Source: CAZDBA01 sp965224765
GTDB lineage: Bacteria > Planctomycetota > Planctomycetia > Pirellulales > Pirellulaceae
DNA: 64,000 nt
Assembly: GCA_965224765.1 (NCBI GenBank)
Contig: CBDDAC010000025.1
Coordinates: 1-64,000, forward strand
Direction: 5' to 3'
Below the pieces are notes generated by a model. That model worked only from the letters and a program-made list of their open reading frames with translations. It was not told the DNA's origin and ran no database searches. The first letter of the stretch is position 1. Each line of letters opens with the position of its first letter. Of the stretch, positions 26,919 to 36,239 are shown in pieces. A program made the position numbers and the translations under genes.

Positions 26919-28060
26919 TAGAACGCTGCGACATTAACAAGAGGTACCGGATTGGCTTGCGGAGGAAGTCGCAGCAACGCATTTTTGCGAAATGATGCTG
27001 CGATACCTTGGGGTTGTGACGTGGTGACGGCGAATATGCCGTCACTGAATTTAAGGCCCAATTCCAGATTTTCGAACTCCTGCAAATCCTGATTCCCAAG
27101 CCATTCAGCTGCGAGGAATTGTTCGGCAAACTGTGCGGTTGCTGTGCCAAGTGCGCCGGATTCGCATTGGCAACGAATGGTCTAGAGATACGATCTTACC
27201 GGCATCGATTTCGCACTCTTCGATCCTGGCAAACAAAAACCCTGAATGTTCTTACCAAAAGGGTTGGATAGGCTTTGCAAATCCATGCTCTGAAAGCTGC
27301 TTCCCGGCGAAACATGACCACTCCAGCTTTTATCGTGTTTTTCGAACTTGGCGTAACCAACGAATTGGCTAATTGTTCCAAAGGATTTGGAGCTGGGCCA
27401 GAAATCGTTTAGTAACCAGCAGGCAAATAAGATTCGCCCCGTTTGTATAGTAAAGGTTTCACGAGGGACGTCTTCGTTTCGATAGCGGTGGATGGAAAGT
27501 GTGATTGGTTTGTCCTGGTTTTCGGCAGTAACGAGTTCTACATTGGCAGTCGTTTGGTCAGGGTAGGGAAAGACCGAGACTTGAACGGAAGAAAACGTGA
27601 GGTGGTCAGGGAGGTCGCTATCTGGGCGTAGTACTACGGCTTTGTTTACCGTGAGCTTCCATGAATTGGTCGCCGCGTGGGTTCTCATCAAATTCTCACG
27701 AAGCTGCTGAGAAATCAGTGCGAGTGCTGATGCATCGATTTGAACGGCGTTTCGACGATGATTTCATTCGTTGCGCCCAAGACGACTTTGAGTTTGTCCA
27801 AATGAACCACCAGTTGGTTCAATTTCGGGGTCGATGAGTTTTACGTTGTGGAACAGGGTCACGAAGGGCAGAGGAGTCTCGACCGATTCGATCTGTGCAG
27901 TCAATCCCAGGTTGGCCTTGATCGCCTGTTGCCAATGGGTCGTGGTGACTGGGTGGAAGATTCGATACAGGATCAGGGAAAGTGGGAGCGCGCAAAGCAG
28001 AATGAATGCCAGGCGGCAAACGGCTCTACGTGAATTGTCACTCATCGTTTTCGCGTCCAT
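26919..28060 (-). pseudogene. Membrane-anchored protein of unknown function, frameshifted
   Basis: It starts at ATG 28060 or 28045 with a membrane anchor (AFILLCALPLSLILYRIF), then a predicted periplasmic beta-rich region. Reading across frames gives QQAIKANLGLTAQIESVETP, LVVHLDKLKVVLGATNEIIV, QIDASALALISQQLREN, KLTVNKAVVLRPDSDLPDH, RIEECEIDAGKIVSLD and QFAEQFLAAEWLGNQDLQEF, ending NPVPLVNVAAF with a stop at 26919. At least four one-base changes (near 27815, 27742, 27240 and 27165) are needed. The layout, one anchor followed by repetitive strands about shared vectors, is reminiscent of AsmA-like or LPS-transport-like proteins, but that is weak. About 380 residues when repaired. Confidence 0.5.
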
Positions 28061-28150
28061 GCGAATCCCCGTGGATCTCGTTACGGTAATGTTTCAATTG
28101 TTTGAGAGGTTAGGCTTTTATCGAGCCAGGCGAAAAATTGATTTGATTCT

Positions 28151-28170
28151 GTGGGAGCCTCAACCTCCCG
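28151..28170 (+). repeat. Dispersed hairpin repeat family, partial copy 7
   Basis: GTGGGAGCCTCAACCTCCCG keeps the hairpin core but lacks the TTTCGGC flank. It lies just beyond the probable end of aroC. Confidence 0.65.
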
Positions 28171-28185
28171 TTTTCGGGCTCAAGC

Positions 28186-29320
28186 CTAATGAGCTGAGGC
28201 CTGTTTCTGGAACAGTTCCAGCGTTGTTTCATTTCTTCCAGGCTGTCGCCTCCGAACTTGTCGATCATTGCAGCAGCCACTTCGAAGGCAACGACATTTT
28301 CGATAATCGTACTACAAGCCGAAACGGCGCAAACGTCACTTCGTTCATAGCTTGCTGTGTGCGGTTGTTTGGATTCCATGTCGATTGACTCAAGCGGTTT
28401 TTGCAAAGTGGCAATCGGTTTTTTTGCGGCTCGAACAATCAGTGGTTGACCGTTGGTCATCCCTGCCTCTAGCCTCCGGATTGTTGTAGGACGCTTGTAG
28501 CCCAATGTCCGTTCTGCCTTTTGAGTTTCATCGTATTGGATCGGATCGTGGACATGGAGCCTGTTCTACGCGCGGATTCAAAACCAAGTCCGATTTCGAC
28601 TCCCTTGATCGCCTGAACCGCCATTACCGCTTGGGCAATTTTGCCGTCAAGTTTTCGGTCCCACTGTGCGTGCGTACCCAGCCCAAACGGAAGTCCTTCT
28701 ACGCGGACTTCGACGATACCGCCCAGGGTATCTCCATCCTTTTGTGTTTGGTCAATGTAGGATTTTAAATCTTCGTCTTGATCGGAATCGAGTGTGTACA
28801 GTTCACTTTGGTTTCGTTGCCGAAGACATTCATCAAAGTCGTTGGACTTTGGGGAGATGGAGATCTTTCCCAGTTCCGTGACATAGCCCAACGCGCGAAT
28901 GCCAAATTGGCCAAGGAGTTGAGCAGCGAGTGCTCCGGCCGCAACGCGAACGCATGTTTCTCGAGCACTGGCTCGTTCTAGGATTCCGCGAATCGAGCTG
29001 AGGTACTTGATGGAACCACTTAGGTCACCGTGCCCAGGACGTGGGCGAGGAAGTTCTTTGAGTCGTTCAAGTTTGTATCTGAGTTTACGACCTGCATGCA
29101 AATGGGGCTTCCCAGCGTAACGTTCTTCCACGTTCCACCTAGAAACTCCACCTGATCTGTTTCCAGCTGTTGGCGTTTACCTCGACCGTAGCCACCTTGG
29201 CGTCGTCCAAGTTGCTCATTGATTTTTTCGGAGTCGATGGTCATTCCGGCGGGAAAACCGTCGACTAACGCCAATCATTGCGCGGCCGTGCGATTCTCCT
29301 GCGGTCCAGTATCGTAACAT
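28186..29320 (-). pseudogene. aroC: Chorismate synthase, frameshifted
   Basis: It starts at ATG 29320 with MLRYWTAGESHGRAMI, the hallmark AroC opening. Further blocks are scattered over three frames: ALVDGFPAGMTIDSEKINEQ, RRQGGYGRGKRQQLETD, LKELPRPRPGHGDLSGSIKY, RASARETCVRVAAGALAAQL, LEAGMTNGQPLIVRAAKKPI and KQPHTASYERSDVCAVSACS. At least four frame changes (near 29274, 29085, 28495 and 28470) are needed. The end is uncertain; a frame with stop at 28186 avoids reading through a dispersed repeat. The enzyme makes chorismate with reduced FMN, the last shared step to aromatic amino acids. Because this is normally essential in a free-living bacterium, I suspect sequence errors rather than a true pseudogene. 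Confidence 0.85.
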
Positions 29321-29456
29321 GATGCTTTCGTATTATTGGGGTGGCAGATTCTAACTGGGGGAAAAGGCCCGACAAAGTGCGGTTGGCAAAGTCGCTAGCA
29401 AAGCCGACGATAAGGATAGCTCGTTGAGAAGAACCCAAACTCCCAGAAACCTACGA

Positions 29457-30247
29457 ATGTCTCGATTTTCCAACAAAGCTGGTTTCTAATCGTCTTGCTG
29501 GCCGCCCTGTTCCTAGGATACTTGCTGGCAGAATTCTGTCGACCGCTGGCCGAGTTGACTTGGCTCAAATGGATTGTGGTTGCCATTACGATGTTTGTAA
29601 TGTCTCTTCCCATTTCGTTGCCAGTCTAAAAAAGGCAGCGGGCCAGTTTGGGGCACCAGCATTGGCGATCCTTTTGAATACGGTGATGGTCCCGTTGTTG
29701 GCATGGCCATTATCTTTTTGTTTGAACTCGGAGTTGGGATATGGGCTGATCGTCGCGGCAGCGGCTCCATGCACATTGGCTTCGGCTGCGGTTTGGACTC
29801 GTCGCGCGGGCGGGAATGACTCGGTAGCGATACTCGTCACGATTGTGACCAACTCGTTGTGTTTTGTCATTACACCAATGTGGGTATACCTGTTGATTGG
29901 CAGGGCATCTGATTCCCTTGAGCAGGTTGACTTTTCTGGCACGATTTGGAAGTTGCTTTTGTTGGTTGTGTGCCGATGCCGCTGGGATCCACTTGGTTGT
30001 ACTGGTGATTGGATTCTGGCTGGCTCGTTCTCTCGGGATGTCGCGAGGAGAGCAGATTGCCGTCGGATTTGCCGGCAGCCAAAAGACGTTGATGGTGGGA
30101 TTGTCGACTGCGATGGAACTGGGGGTCAGCATCATTCCTATCGTTGCATTTCATTCGGTTCAGCTCATTGTTGATACGTTGATTGCTGACAAGCTCAAGT
30201 CGGAGCAGGTTTCTTCCGAGTCAGCAGAAGCCGGGATTTCGGCCTGA
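29457..30247 (+). pseudogene. Bile acid:sodium symporter-like transporter (SLC10A7/SBF-like), frameshifted
   Basis: Divergent from aroC. Hydrophobic blocks across frames: WFLIVLLAALFLGYLLAEF, WIVVAITMFVMSLPISLP, QFGAPALAILLNTVMVPLLA, YGLIVAAAAPCTLASAAVW, NSLCFVITPMWVYLLIG, then HLVVLVIGFWLARSLG, GFAGSQKTLMVGLSTAMEL and IPIVAFHSVQLIVDTLIADK. The QKTL motif and ten-helix pattern fit the SBF-like branch of the bile acid/sodium symporter superfamily. Frame changes fall near 29470 (making ATG 29457 usable), 29622 (in an A run) and 29960. Substrate unknown. Confidence 0.65.
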
Positions 30248-30322
30248 TGCGTGGGTTGGCTGTAGGCAAGATGACTTGTTCGGTAATGGGGGCACTGATA
30301 GACTTGGAAAGCGAGTAACGCG

Positions 30323-30488
30323 TCAAATTGAGCTGAATTTTCGATGGTTTTGCATCACGCCCAGAATAACTTTAACAGTCTTTTGCGGCTGCTTCTTGCC
30401 GAACCTAGCTGGTCGCTTCGATCTCTTCTTGGGACGTCACCTGGTTTTGGGTGGCAAGTTATTTTTTTGGCGTTTGCTTGGACGTCAT
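30323..30488 (-). other. Possible small basic protein, one frameshift, uncertain
   Basis: On the minus strand ATG 30488 starts MTSKQTPKK, and after a one-base change in an A run a Lys/Arg-rich text continues (RPKKRSKRPARFGKKQPQKT, VKVILGVMQNHRKF) to a stop at 30323. An AGAGAGG lies 11 bases upstream of the ATG. It could be a 55-residue nucleic-acid-binding protein, but composition alone is weak evidence. The rest of 30248-30529 holds nothing I recognise. Confidence 0.2.
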
Positions 30489-30529
30489 TTTGGAATTGAC
30501 CTCTCTTTTAGACGAACTACGGACAAACA

Positions 30530-31608
30530 ATGCGTGAAATGCTGGATGGCAAGCTGAATCGATTTGAACAGCTTGAAAAAGATATGACTGACCCTGCTAT
30601 TCAGGGAGACTCCAACAAGATTTCTGCAGTGATGCGTGAGCATGGATCGCTTGCCAAACTTGCGACCAAGTATCGACGTTTCAAGGGCATACTTGGTGAA
30701 GTTGAAGAAGTCAAAGCAATGGCAGAAAGCGATGATCCGGACGAGCAGGAACTGGCCAAGGATGAACCTGCCGAATCTTCTCGTGGATCGCGAAAAAACT
30801 TTGGAATGAATTGCTTGAGATGACCATCGGTGGCGAAGATGCCAACCGCGACAAATGTGTGATCGAAATTCGCGCTGGTGCTGGAGGTGACGAGGCCGCT
30901 TTGTTTGCACGCGATTTGTATGAAATGTACAAGCGGCATGCAGAGAACAAGAATTGGAAACTATCGGTTCAGGAATCCAACGCTACGGAGATGGGCGGTT
31001 TCAAGGAGATCATCCTTTCTGTTTCCGGCGAAGGCAGCTAATCGCCAACTTCAGTACGAGAGCGGTGGGCATCGTGTCCAGAGAGTTCCCGAGACGGAAA
31101 CCAAGGGCCGAATTCACACTTCGGCGGCTACCGTCGCAGTCATGGCAGAGCCCGAAGACGTCGAAGTCGATTTGCAGCCGGACGATTACACGACCGAACG
31201 CTATGCGGCCAGTAGTGGTGCAGGTGGTCAGCATGTGAACAAGACGGCCTCTGCGATTCGTCTGGTTCACAAAGAACAGGGATTGAAGTCAAATGTCGCG
31301 AAGAGCGAAGTCAGCACAAGAATCTGGCAAAGGCGATTCGGCGTTTGAAGACGAAACTTTATGATTTCTATCAGCAAAAGGAAGCGGCAGTTCGAGCAGG
31401 CGAACGTAAGAGTCTTGTCGGTTCGGGTGACCGAAGCCAACGAATTCGGACCTACAATTTTCCTGACATTCGTGTCACTGATCACCGAATCAATTTAACT
31501 CTCTATAAGTTGGATCAGATTGTTACTGGAAGGCTAGACATGGTTACCGCGGCGTTAATTGACCATGATCGCCAGTCATTGCGAGATGCGATGGGGGCAT
31601 TGGACTAA
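30530..31608 (+). pseudogene. prfA: Peptide chain release factor 1, frameshifted
   Basis: ATG 30530 opens MREMLDGKLNRFEQLEKDM. Conserved blocks over several frames are LLEMTIGGEDANRDKCVIEI, RAGAGGDEAALFARDLYEMY, YESGGHRVQRVPETETKGRI, HTSAATVAVMAEPEDVEVDL, SSGAGGQHVNKTASAIRLVH with the GGQ catalytic motif, CREERSQHKNLAKAIRRLKT and RIRTYNFPDIRVTDHRINLT. The stop-codon-reading PxT site reads PET, which marks RF1 (UAA/UAG) rather than RF2. Frame changes fall near 30770, 30812, 31037 and 31292. RF1 is essential, so these breaks are best explained as sequence errors. The partner methyltransferase gene prmC is about 2.6 kb downstream. Confidence 0.88.
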
Positions 31609-31652
31609 TTCGCGTTTTTCTCCCCAGTCTCTATTGCTGGAATTGGCCGTTG

Positions 31653-31701
31653 AACCGCTCTGTGCAGTACGATCAAATCGTTGGCTCGGTGCGGTTTTTT
31701 T
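31653..31701 (+). terminator. Probable terminator of prfA
   Basis: AACCGC (31653-31658) pairs with GCGGTT (31691-31696), enclosing an inner ACGAT-CAA-ATCGT hairpin, and is followed by TTTTT. It starts 45 bases after the prfA stop. Confidence 0.6.
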
Positions 31702-31903
31702 ATTGAGGAAATTGACAATAATCGCGATTGTATTTTTTCAAGCATTCGGGATGTTTCCTGCTGTGATCGAACAAGCCGATGGGAACTTTCCAGGCCGTAG
31801 AGCATCCGACTAATGCAAGTTACACGTATCTTCGCGTCGCCTCGCTTTTGTTTTTGCGAGTGAACGACGTTGAACTCGCTGCATTTGTTCGAAGCTTGCT
31901 CTA

Positions 31904-31918
31904 AATGCAACTTGCATT
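31904..31918. repeat. Short palindrome upstream of a secreted-protein gene
   Basis: AATGCAA-C-TTGCATT, a perfect 7-bp palindrome about 50 bases before the ATG at 31969. It could be an operator half-site pair, but there is no other support. The remaining intergenic DNA from 31702 to 31968 shows nothing else. Confidence 0.25.
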
Positions 31919-31955
31919 CGTGAAGGTTACACTTGGAATTGTTGTTGGTTCATTT

Positions 31956-31962
31956 GGGAGAG
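31956..31962 (+). promoter_or_regulatory. Shine-Dalgarno site deciding the start at 31969
   Basis: GGGAGAG six bases before ATG 31969 supports that start over an upstream TTG at 31933 in the same frame. Confidence 0.6.
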
Positions 31963-31968
31963 TTGAGT

Positions 31969-32568
31969 ATGTTCCGTTTGATTGGAATTGTAATGCTGTG
32001 CAACCTTTGTTGCGCTGGAGAGTTGACCTGGGGGCAGGACTTCGTTGAGCCCAAGCGGCCCATGGTCGTAGAGAATGCACCCAGTGACAAAGTGACCAAC
32101 GGGCATGTCTATGAATGCGGGACACTCGACCTGCCGGAAAAGCGGGAACTGGTTTTACCTAATATGGCGGTCGTCGAAGAATATGACGGTGAAAGTGTCC
32201 GGTTCTTCGTTACCAAGTCCATGCATTGCGTTGGGCATCCTCCTTCAGAAATGCGACTTGGAGATGCTCGGAAGTACTTTGGGATTGCCTATCAAGCCAA
32301 AGGCGAGACCTATCATGTTTCAACGTATGGCGAGTGGGGAAACCGTGGCGGCTCAGCAAAACTGAAAATGCTGGTTCTGGTGCCGCGTGGGCAAAGCTTC
32401 CGACAATCTTCCGACCTGGAAGGTGGCGAAAGTGCCGCCAGTTGCGAACTCGACTTCGATGATCCTTCCTTGGAGAAATGTTATTGGTATGCAGGAATCG
32501 GGGCAGGCGAAGACTGGACGCCTATCGAGTTGCAGTTGAACTACAATCGGTTCGTTGCACCCGATTAG
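31969..32568 (+). CDS. Secreted protein of unknown function
   Basis: About 199 residues: signal peptide (MFRLIGIVMLCNLCCAGELTWGQ), then a mixed domain with VYECGTLDLPEKRELVLPNM, SVRFFVTKSMHCVGHPPSEM, YGEWGNRGGSAKLKMLVLVP and CYWYAGIGAGEDWTPIELQL. Four Cys residues in the mature part could form disulfides. I recognise no domain. The gene is intact although its neighbours on both sides carry frameshifts, and lies between prfA and the antiporter on the same strand. Confidence 0.65.
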   Translation: MFRLIGIVMLCNLCCAGELTWGQDFVEPKRPMVVENAPSDKVTNGHVYECGTLDLPEKRELVLPNMAVVEEYDGESVRFFVTKSMHCVGHPPSEMRLGDARKYFGIAYQAKGETYHVSTYGEWGNRGGSAKLKMLVLVPRGQSFRQSSDLEGGESAASCELDFDDPSLEKCYWYAGIGAGEDWTPIELQLNYNRFVAPD

Positions 32569-32619
32569 TGATTAGTGCCTATTGATCGCGGTGGGCAATC
32601 TTCAACGGATTGGTTCTAA

Positions 32620-34088
32620 TTGGTGAGTCAATTGGTTCGGAGATTTAGCGTGGATCTGTTTGCGGTCATTTCAATTATCATCGTGCTTTCGGCGTTGTTT
32701 GGTTACCTCAACGTTCGATTTATCAAACTTCCCAACACAATCGGGATGATGGTCATTGCGATTGTGTTTACCTTGGCTTTGCTGGGGAGTTCGTATTTCA
32801 CGGACTTCTTTCTTGAATCAGCGAAGAAGATCATAGAACAGATCGATTTTGAGACGCTCCTGCTGGATGTCATGCTGGGGTTTCTGTTGTTTGCTGGCGC
32901 GATGCATACCAACTTTGACCAGCCTGCGAGTTCAGCGTTTTCCCGTGCTTGTTTTCTCTACGATTGGTGTTCTGGTCTCAACATTTCTTGTTGGAACCAT
33001 CGTTTACTTTGTGTTTCCGTTGATCGGCTATGAACCGAAGTACATCTATTGTTTGTTGTTTGGCGCCTTGATCTCTCCTACCGATCCGATTGCCGTTTTG
33101 GGGATTTTGAAGAAGGCGGGCGTGCCGAAGAAGCTGGAAACCAAAATCGTTGGTGAGTCTTTGTTTAATGATGGGGTGGGTGTTGTTGTCTTTCTGACGA
33201 TAGCCAGCATCGCATTTGGTGGGAAGCATGGCGATGACCATGCAACTCAGCTGCCGGCACAGCCGATCGTTGTTTCGCAAGCGAGTTTGGATACCACGGA
33301 CGTAGAGACTTCTGAAGACACTGCCGCTGGAGAATCAGGGCATCACGATGAGGGAAATCAGAAAGGTTGGTTCGCGACGGTTTCTGATGTTGGTGAGATG
33401 TTCGTGCAGGAAGTTGTTGGGGGGATCTTGTTTGGATTGTTACTGGGATATGTGACATTTTGGTTGTTGCGATCTATTGATAACTACGAAGTCGAAGTCA
33501 TGATTACCTTGGCCTGTGTAATGGGTGGATATTCGTTGGCGAGTTGGCTGCATATGTCAGCCCCATTGGCGATTGTGGTCGCTGGCTTGATCGTGGGGAA
33601 CGATACGGTGCGTGGAACTGCGATGAGCGCGCAGACGGAACAATATGTCGATCAATTCTGGGAGTTGGTGGACATGTTACTGAATGCGGTTTTATTTGTT
33701 CTCATTGGACTTGAAATCCTGATCCTAGAGGTGACTACGTCCTATGTATTGGCGGCATTGATTGCGATTGGAATCGTGTTGGGTTCGAGATACCTTTCAC
33801 TGGTATTACCTGTTCGTTTTTTCAGCAAACGGCTGGAATTTGTACCCTTTACCACGACTGTCATGACCTGGGGTGGGCTTCGCGGAGGAATTTCGATTGC
33901 TTTGGCGCTGAGTTTGCCGCATTCGTTGAATGTGGGTCCAGATGAAATGTTTCGAGATTTATTTGTGACTGTGACCTATGGTGTCGTGGTGTTCTCGATA
34001 ATTGTTCAAGGACTGACCGTTGGGTTTGCTGGCCAATCGTTTGATCGGCTCGGAAGGTCCAGAAACAGTGTCCGAGAACAAACATTGA
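32620..34088 (+). pseudogene. Na+/H+ antiporter, CPA1 (NhaP-like) family, frameshifted
   Basis: It starts at TTG 32620 or GTG 32623 and runs as helices (AVISIIIVLSALFGYLNVRF, MMVIAIVFTLALLGSSYF) up to a frame change near 32922. It continues RVQRFPVLVFSTIGVLVSTF, LLFGALISPTDPIAVLGILK, VGESLFNDGVGVVVFLTIAS with the Asp-bearing transport motif, an acidic insertion (about 33300-33360), and TVMTWGGLRGGISIALALSL. About 470-480 residues when repaired. The printed frame then runs on without a stop into prmC; a second frame change near 34055 would give an ordinary end EGPETVSENKH with TGA at 34086-34088. Such proteins exchange Na+ or K+ for protons across the inner membrane. Confidence 0.75.
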
Positions 34089-34189
34089 ATATGATAGCTC
34101 CTACCGGCGACGTGATTTCTCAAACCGGTTACAATCGGTCGAGTCCTATTTCCAACTCGGCCACCGTAAATCCACAAACGAAATCTCGA

Positions 34190-35068
34190 ATGTCTGAAAC
34201 TCAAACTGAAGCCTGGACGATACAGCGATTGCTTCAGTGGACAACCGATTTCTTTACGCGCAAAGAGTTGGATTCACCGCGACTTGCAGCAGAGGTTCTT
34301 TTGGCGGCGGCACTTGGTTGTCAGCGAATCGATATCTACGCACGCTTCAACGAGATACCTGTTGAACCCCAGCTTGGGAATTTTCGTGGCTGGGTCAAGC
34401 GGCACGGAGCTGGAGAACCTGTCGCGTATCTGGTGGGTCACAAGGAGTTTTATTCGCTTCGTTTTGACGTCGATCAGAATGTATTGATCCCACGTCCAGA
34501 AACCGAGCACGTGGTGATGGCTGCGTTGGATTGTGCCAAGGATTTTTCCGGGCCTCTGAGGATTGCAGATGTTGGAACGGGCAGCGCTTGTATTGCGGTG
34601 ACGTTGGCAACCCAGTTGGAACTGGCTCAGGTGGTCGCTTTGGATTTGTCGGCCGGTGCATTGAACGTCGCCCGCGCCAACGTTGAGCGGCATCAAGTTG
34701 CGGAGCGTGTCGAGTTGGTTGAGTCTGATTTGCTTTCAGCACTTCCCGCGGACCAAGGGTTTGACTTGATTGTCAGTAATCCACCCTATGTAGGGCGAAG
34801 CGAAGTCGGCACCCTCAATGAAAACGTTGCCAAATACGAGCCTGAGATGGCGTTGTATGGTGGCGACGAAGGTACCGAGATCATCGTGCGTTTGATTGAA
34901 CAGTCGGCGGGACGGTTGAGTTCTGGGGGCTATTTGATCTTTGAGTTCAGTCCCATGATTGCCGTGAAGTGCAAAGAACTGGTTGAGGCGAGTGGGCAGT
35001 TTTCTTCTTGTGAAATACAAAAAGACTACAGTCAACATCAGCGTTTGATTGTTGCCAAGAAGTCTTGA
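34190..35068 (+). CDS. prmC: Peptide chain release factor N5-glutamine methyltransferase PrmC
   Basis: From ATG 34190 the protein is 292 residues, the usual PrmC length. It has an N-terminal helical domain (IQRLLQWTTDFFTRKELDSP, RLAAEVLLAAALG) and a Rossmann methyltransferase domain with IADVGTGSACIAVTLA (SAM binding), the catalytic SNPPYVG (NPPY 197-200) and LIFEFSP near the end. PrmC methylates the Gln of the GGQ motif of RF1/RF2. The same frame is open upstream into the antiporter gene, so the two could be read as one 739-codon protein; the normal length from ATG 34190 argues for a separate gene. Confidence 0.9.
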   Translation: MSETQTEAWTIQRLLQWTTDFFTRKELDSPRLAAEVLLAAALGCQRIDIYARFNEIPVEPQLGNFRGWVKRHGAGEPVAYLVGHKEFYSLRFDVDQNVLIPRPETEHVVMAALDCAKDFSGPLRIADVGTGSACIAVTLATQLELAQVVALDLSAGALNVARANVERHQVAERVELVESDLLSALPADQGFDLIVSNPPYVGRSEVGTLNENVAKYEPEMALYGGDEGTEIIVRLIEQSAGRLSSGGYLIFEFSPMIAVKCKELVEASGQFSSCEIQKDYSQHQRLIVAKKS

Positions 35069-35282
35069 ATGTCGTGGACGATCGGCACCCAAAATTTGAC
35101 TGTGGCAGAATGCTAGACGGGGTGATGACTTCCCTCCTCAATAAACCTTGCCGGATTTAACGACTGTCAGTCGTCTAGATTCCTCAAATGCCGAAAACCC
35201 GAGTTGCTCGATTGCCAACGGCTTGTGGATGTCGAATAAATGAATAGCCCTTTGGCGATAGGATTTATTCGAAGAAACGACA

Positions 35283-36236
35283 GTGAAAAAACTCAAGGCC
35301 AATACCAAACTTCGTCGCCTGAACCCCAAGGCGACGAATCCAGCGAATGCAACTGCTCGATGGATCGTTTCCTACATTGACTACCTGCGTAGTGAGTGTC
35401 ATCTGGCGGAGAATACGGTCATGGCGTACGGGCGTGATATTCGTCGGTTTGCAATCTGGCTGAAGAAGCGAGCAATCGTCTCGCTGGAAGTTTCCGACCT
35501 GTCGGATTTCGTCGCCTGGTTGAGTGAGAAGAAACTGGCACCTTCCTCTATCGCCCGCAATATTGTTGCGGTCAAAATGTTCTTCAAGTATCTTCAACTT
35601 GAAGGAGTGTTGGTCGAAAACAAAGCCGAGTTGTTGGGCAGTCAAAAACTTTGGCAGCGAATTCCCCATGTGCTTTCACCCCGCGATGTGGATCGATTTC
35701 TAAATGCCCCTCGCCCGATAGAACACTATTATTTGCGTGACCGTGCGATGCTTGAGGTGCTCTACGCTACCGGCTGCCGAGCCTCCGAGGTGAGCAACCT
35801 GTTACTTCGGGACGTTCATCTCAACGAGCGATTTTGCAAGTGTCACGGTAAGGGGAGTAAGCAGCGAATGGCGCCATTGGGCGAGGTTGCGGTTGAAGCG
35901 ATCGAGACCTATTTGAAACAGCAACGCCCCAGACTGGCAGCTGCACGTCCCTCGGAGCCAGATTGGTTGTTTCTTTCGCGCAGCGGTCGCAGGCTAAGGC
36001 GAGAAGCGATCTGGGAACTCGTGAAGAAGTACGCATTGATCGCCGATGTTTCGGTGAGCATCAGCCCGCATACAATGAGACACAGTTTTGCGACTCATCT
36101 ACTGGCGGGCGGCGCTGATTTGCGACAAGTTCAAGAAATGCTGGGACATAGCAGTATTGCCACGACCCAACTTTACACGCATGTGGATCAGTCACGATTG
36201 AAGCAAGTCCACAATCAGTTTCATCCTAGGGCATGA
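35283..36236 (+). CDS. xerD: Site-specific tyrosine recombinase, XerC/XerD family
   Basis: 317 residues starting at GTG 35283. The N-terminal SAM-like DNA-binding domain (YIDYLRSECHLAENTVMAYG) is followed by the catalytic domain with Arg 166 (GCRASE), Lys 190, His 263 and Arg 266 (HTMRHS), His 289 (LGHSS) and nucleophile Tyr 298 (TQLYTHV). All six catalytic positions are present. Xer recombinases resolve chromosome dimers at dif. XerC and XerD cannot be told apart safely here; XerD is my preference. The stop is only three bases from the stop of the convergent pentapeptide-repeat gene. No nearby mobile element suggests it is an integrase. Confidence 0.88.
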   Translation: MKKLKANTKLRRLNPKATNPANATARWIVSYIDYLRSECHLAENTVMAYGRDIRRFAIWLKKRAIVSLEVSDLSDFVAWLSEKKLAPSSIARNIVAVKMFFKYLQLEGVLVENKAELLGSQKLWQRIPHVLSPRDVDRFLNAPRPIEHYYLRDRAMLEVLYATGCRASEVSNLLLRDVHLNERFCKCHGKGSKQRMAPLGEVAVEAIETYLKQQRPRLAAARPSEPDWLFLSRSGRRLRREAIWELVKKYALIADVSVSISPHTMRHSFATHLLAGGADLRQVQEMLGHSSIATTQLYTHVDQSRLKQVHNQFHPRA

Positions 36237-36239
36237 ACC

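Noticed and set aside
30183..30557. A 124-codon plus-strand frame between the transporter and prfA
   Set aside because: It overlaps the transporter end and the prfA start and shows no protein-like features.
30530..31608. Programmed frameshifting in prfA
   Set aside because: Known programmed frameshifting concerns prfB at one defined site; here there are about four breaks in the wrong gene and similar breaks in all neighbours, which points to sequence error.
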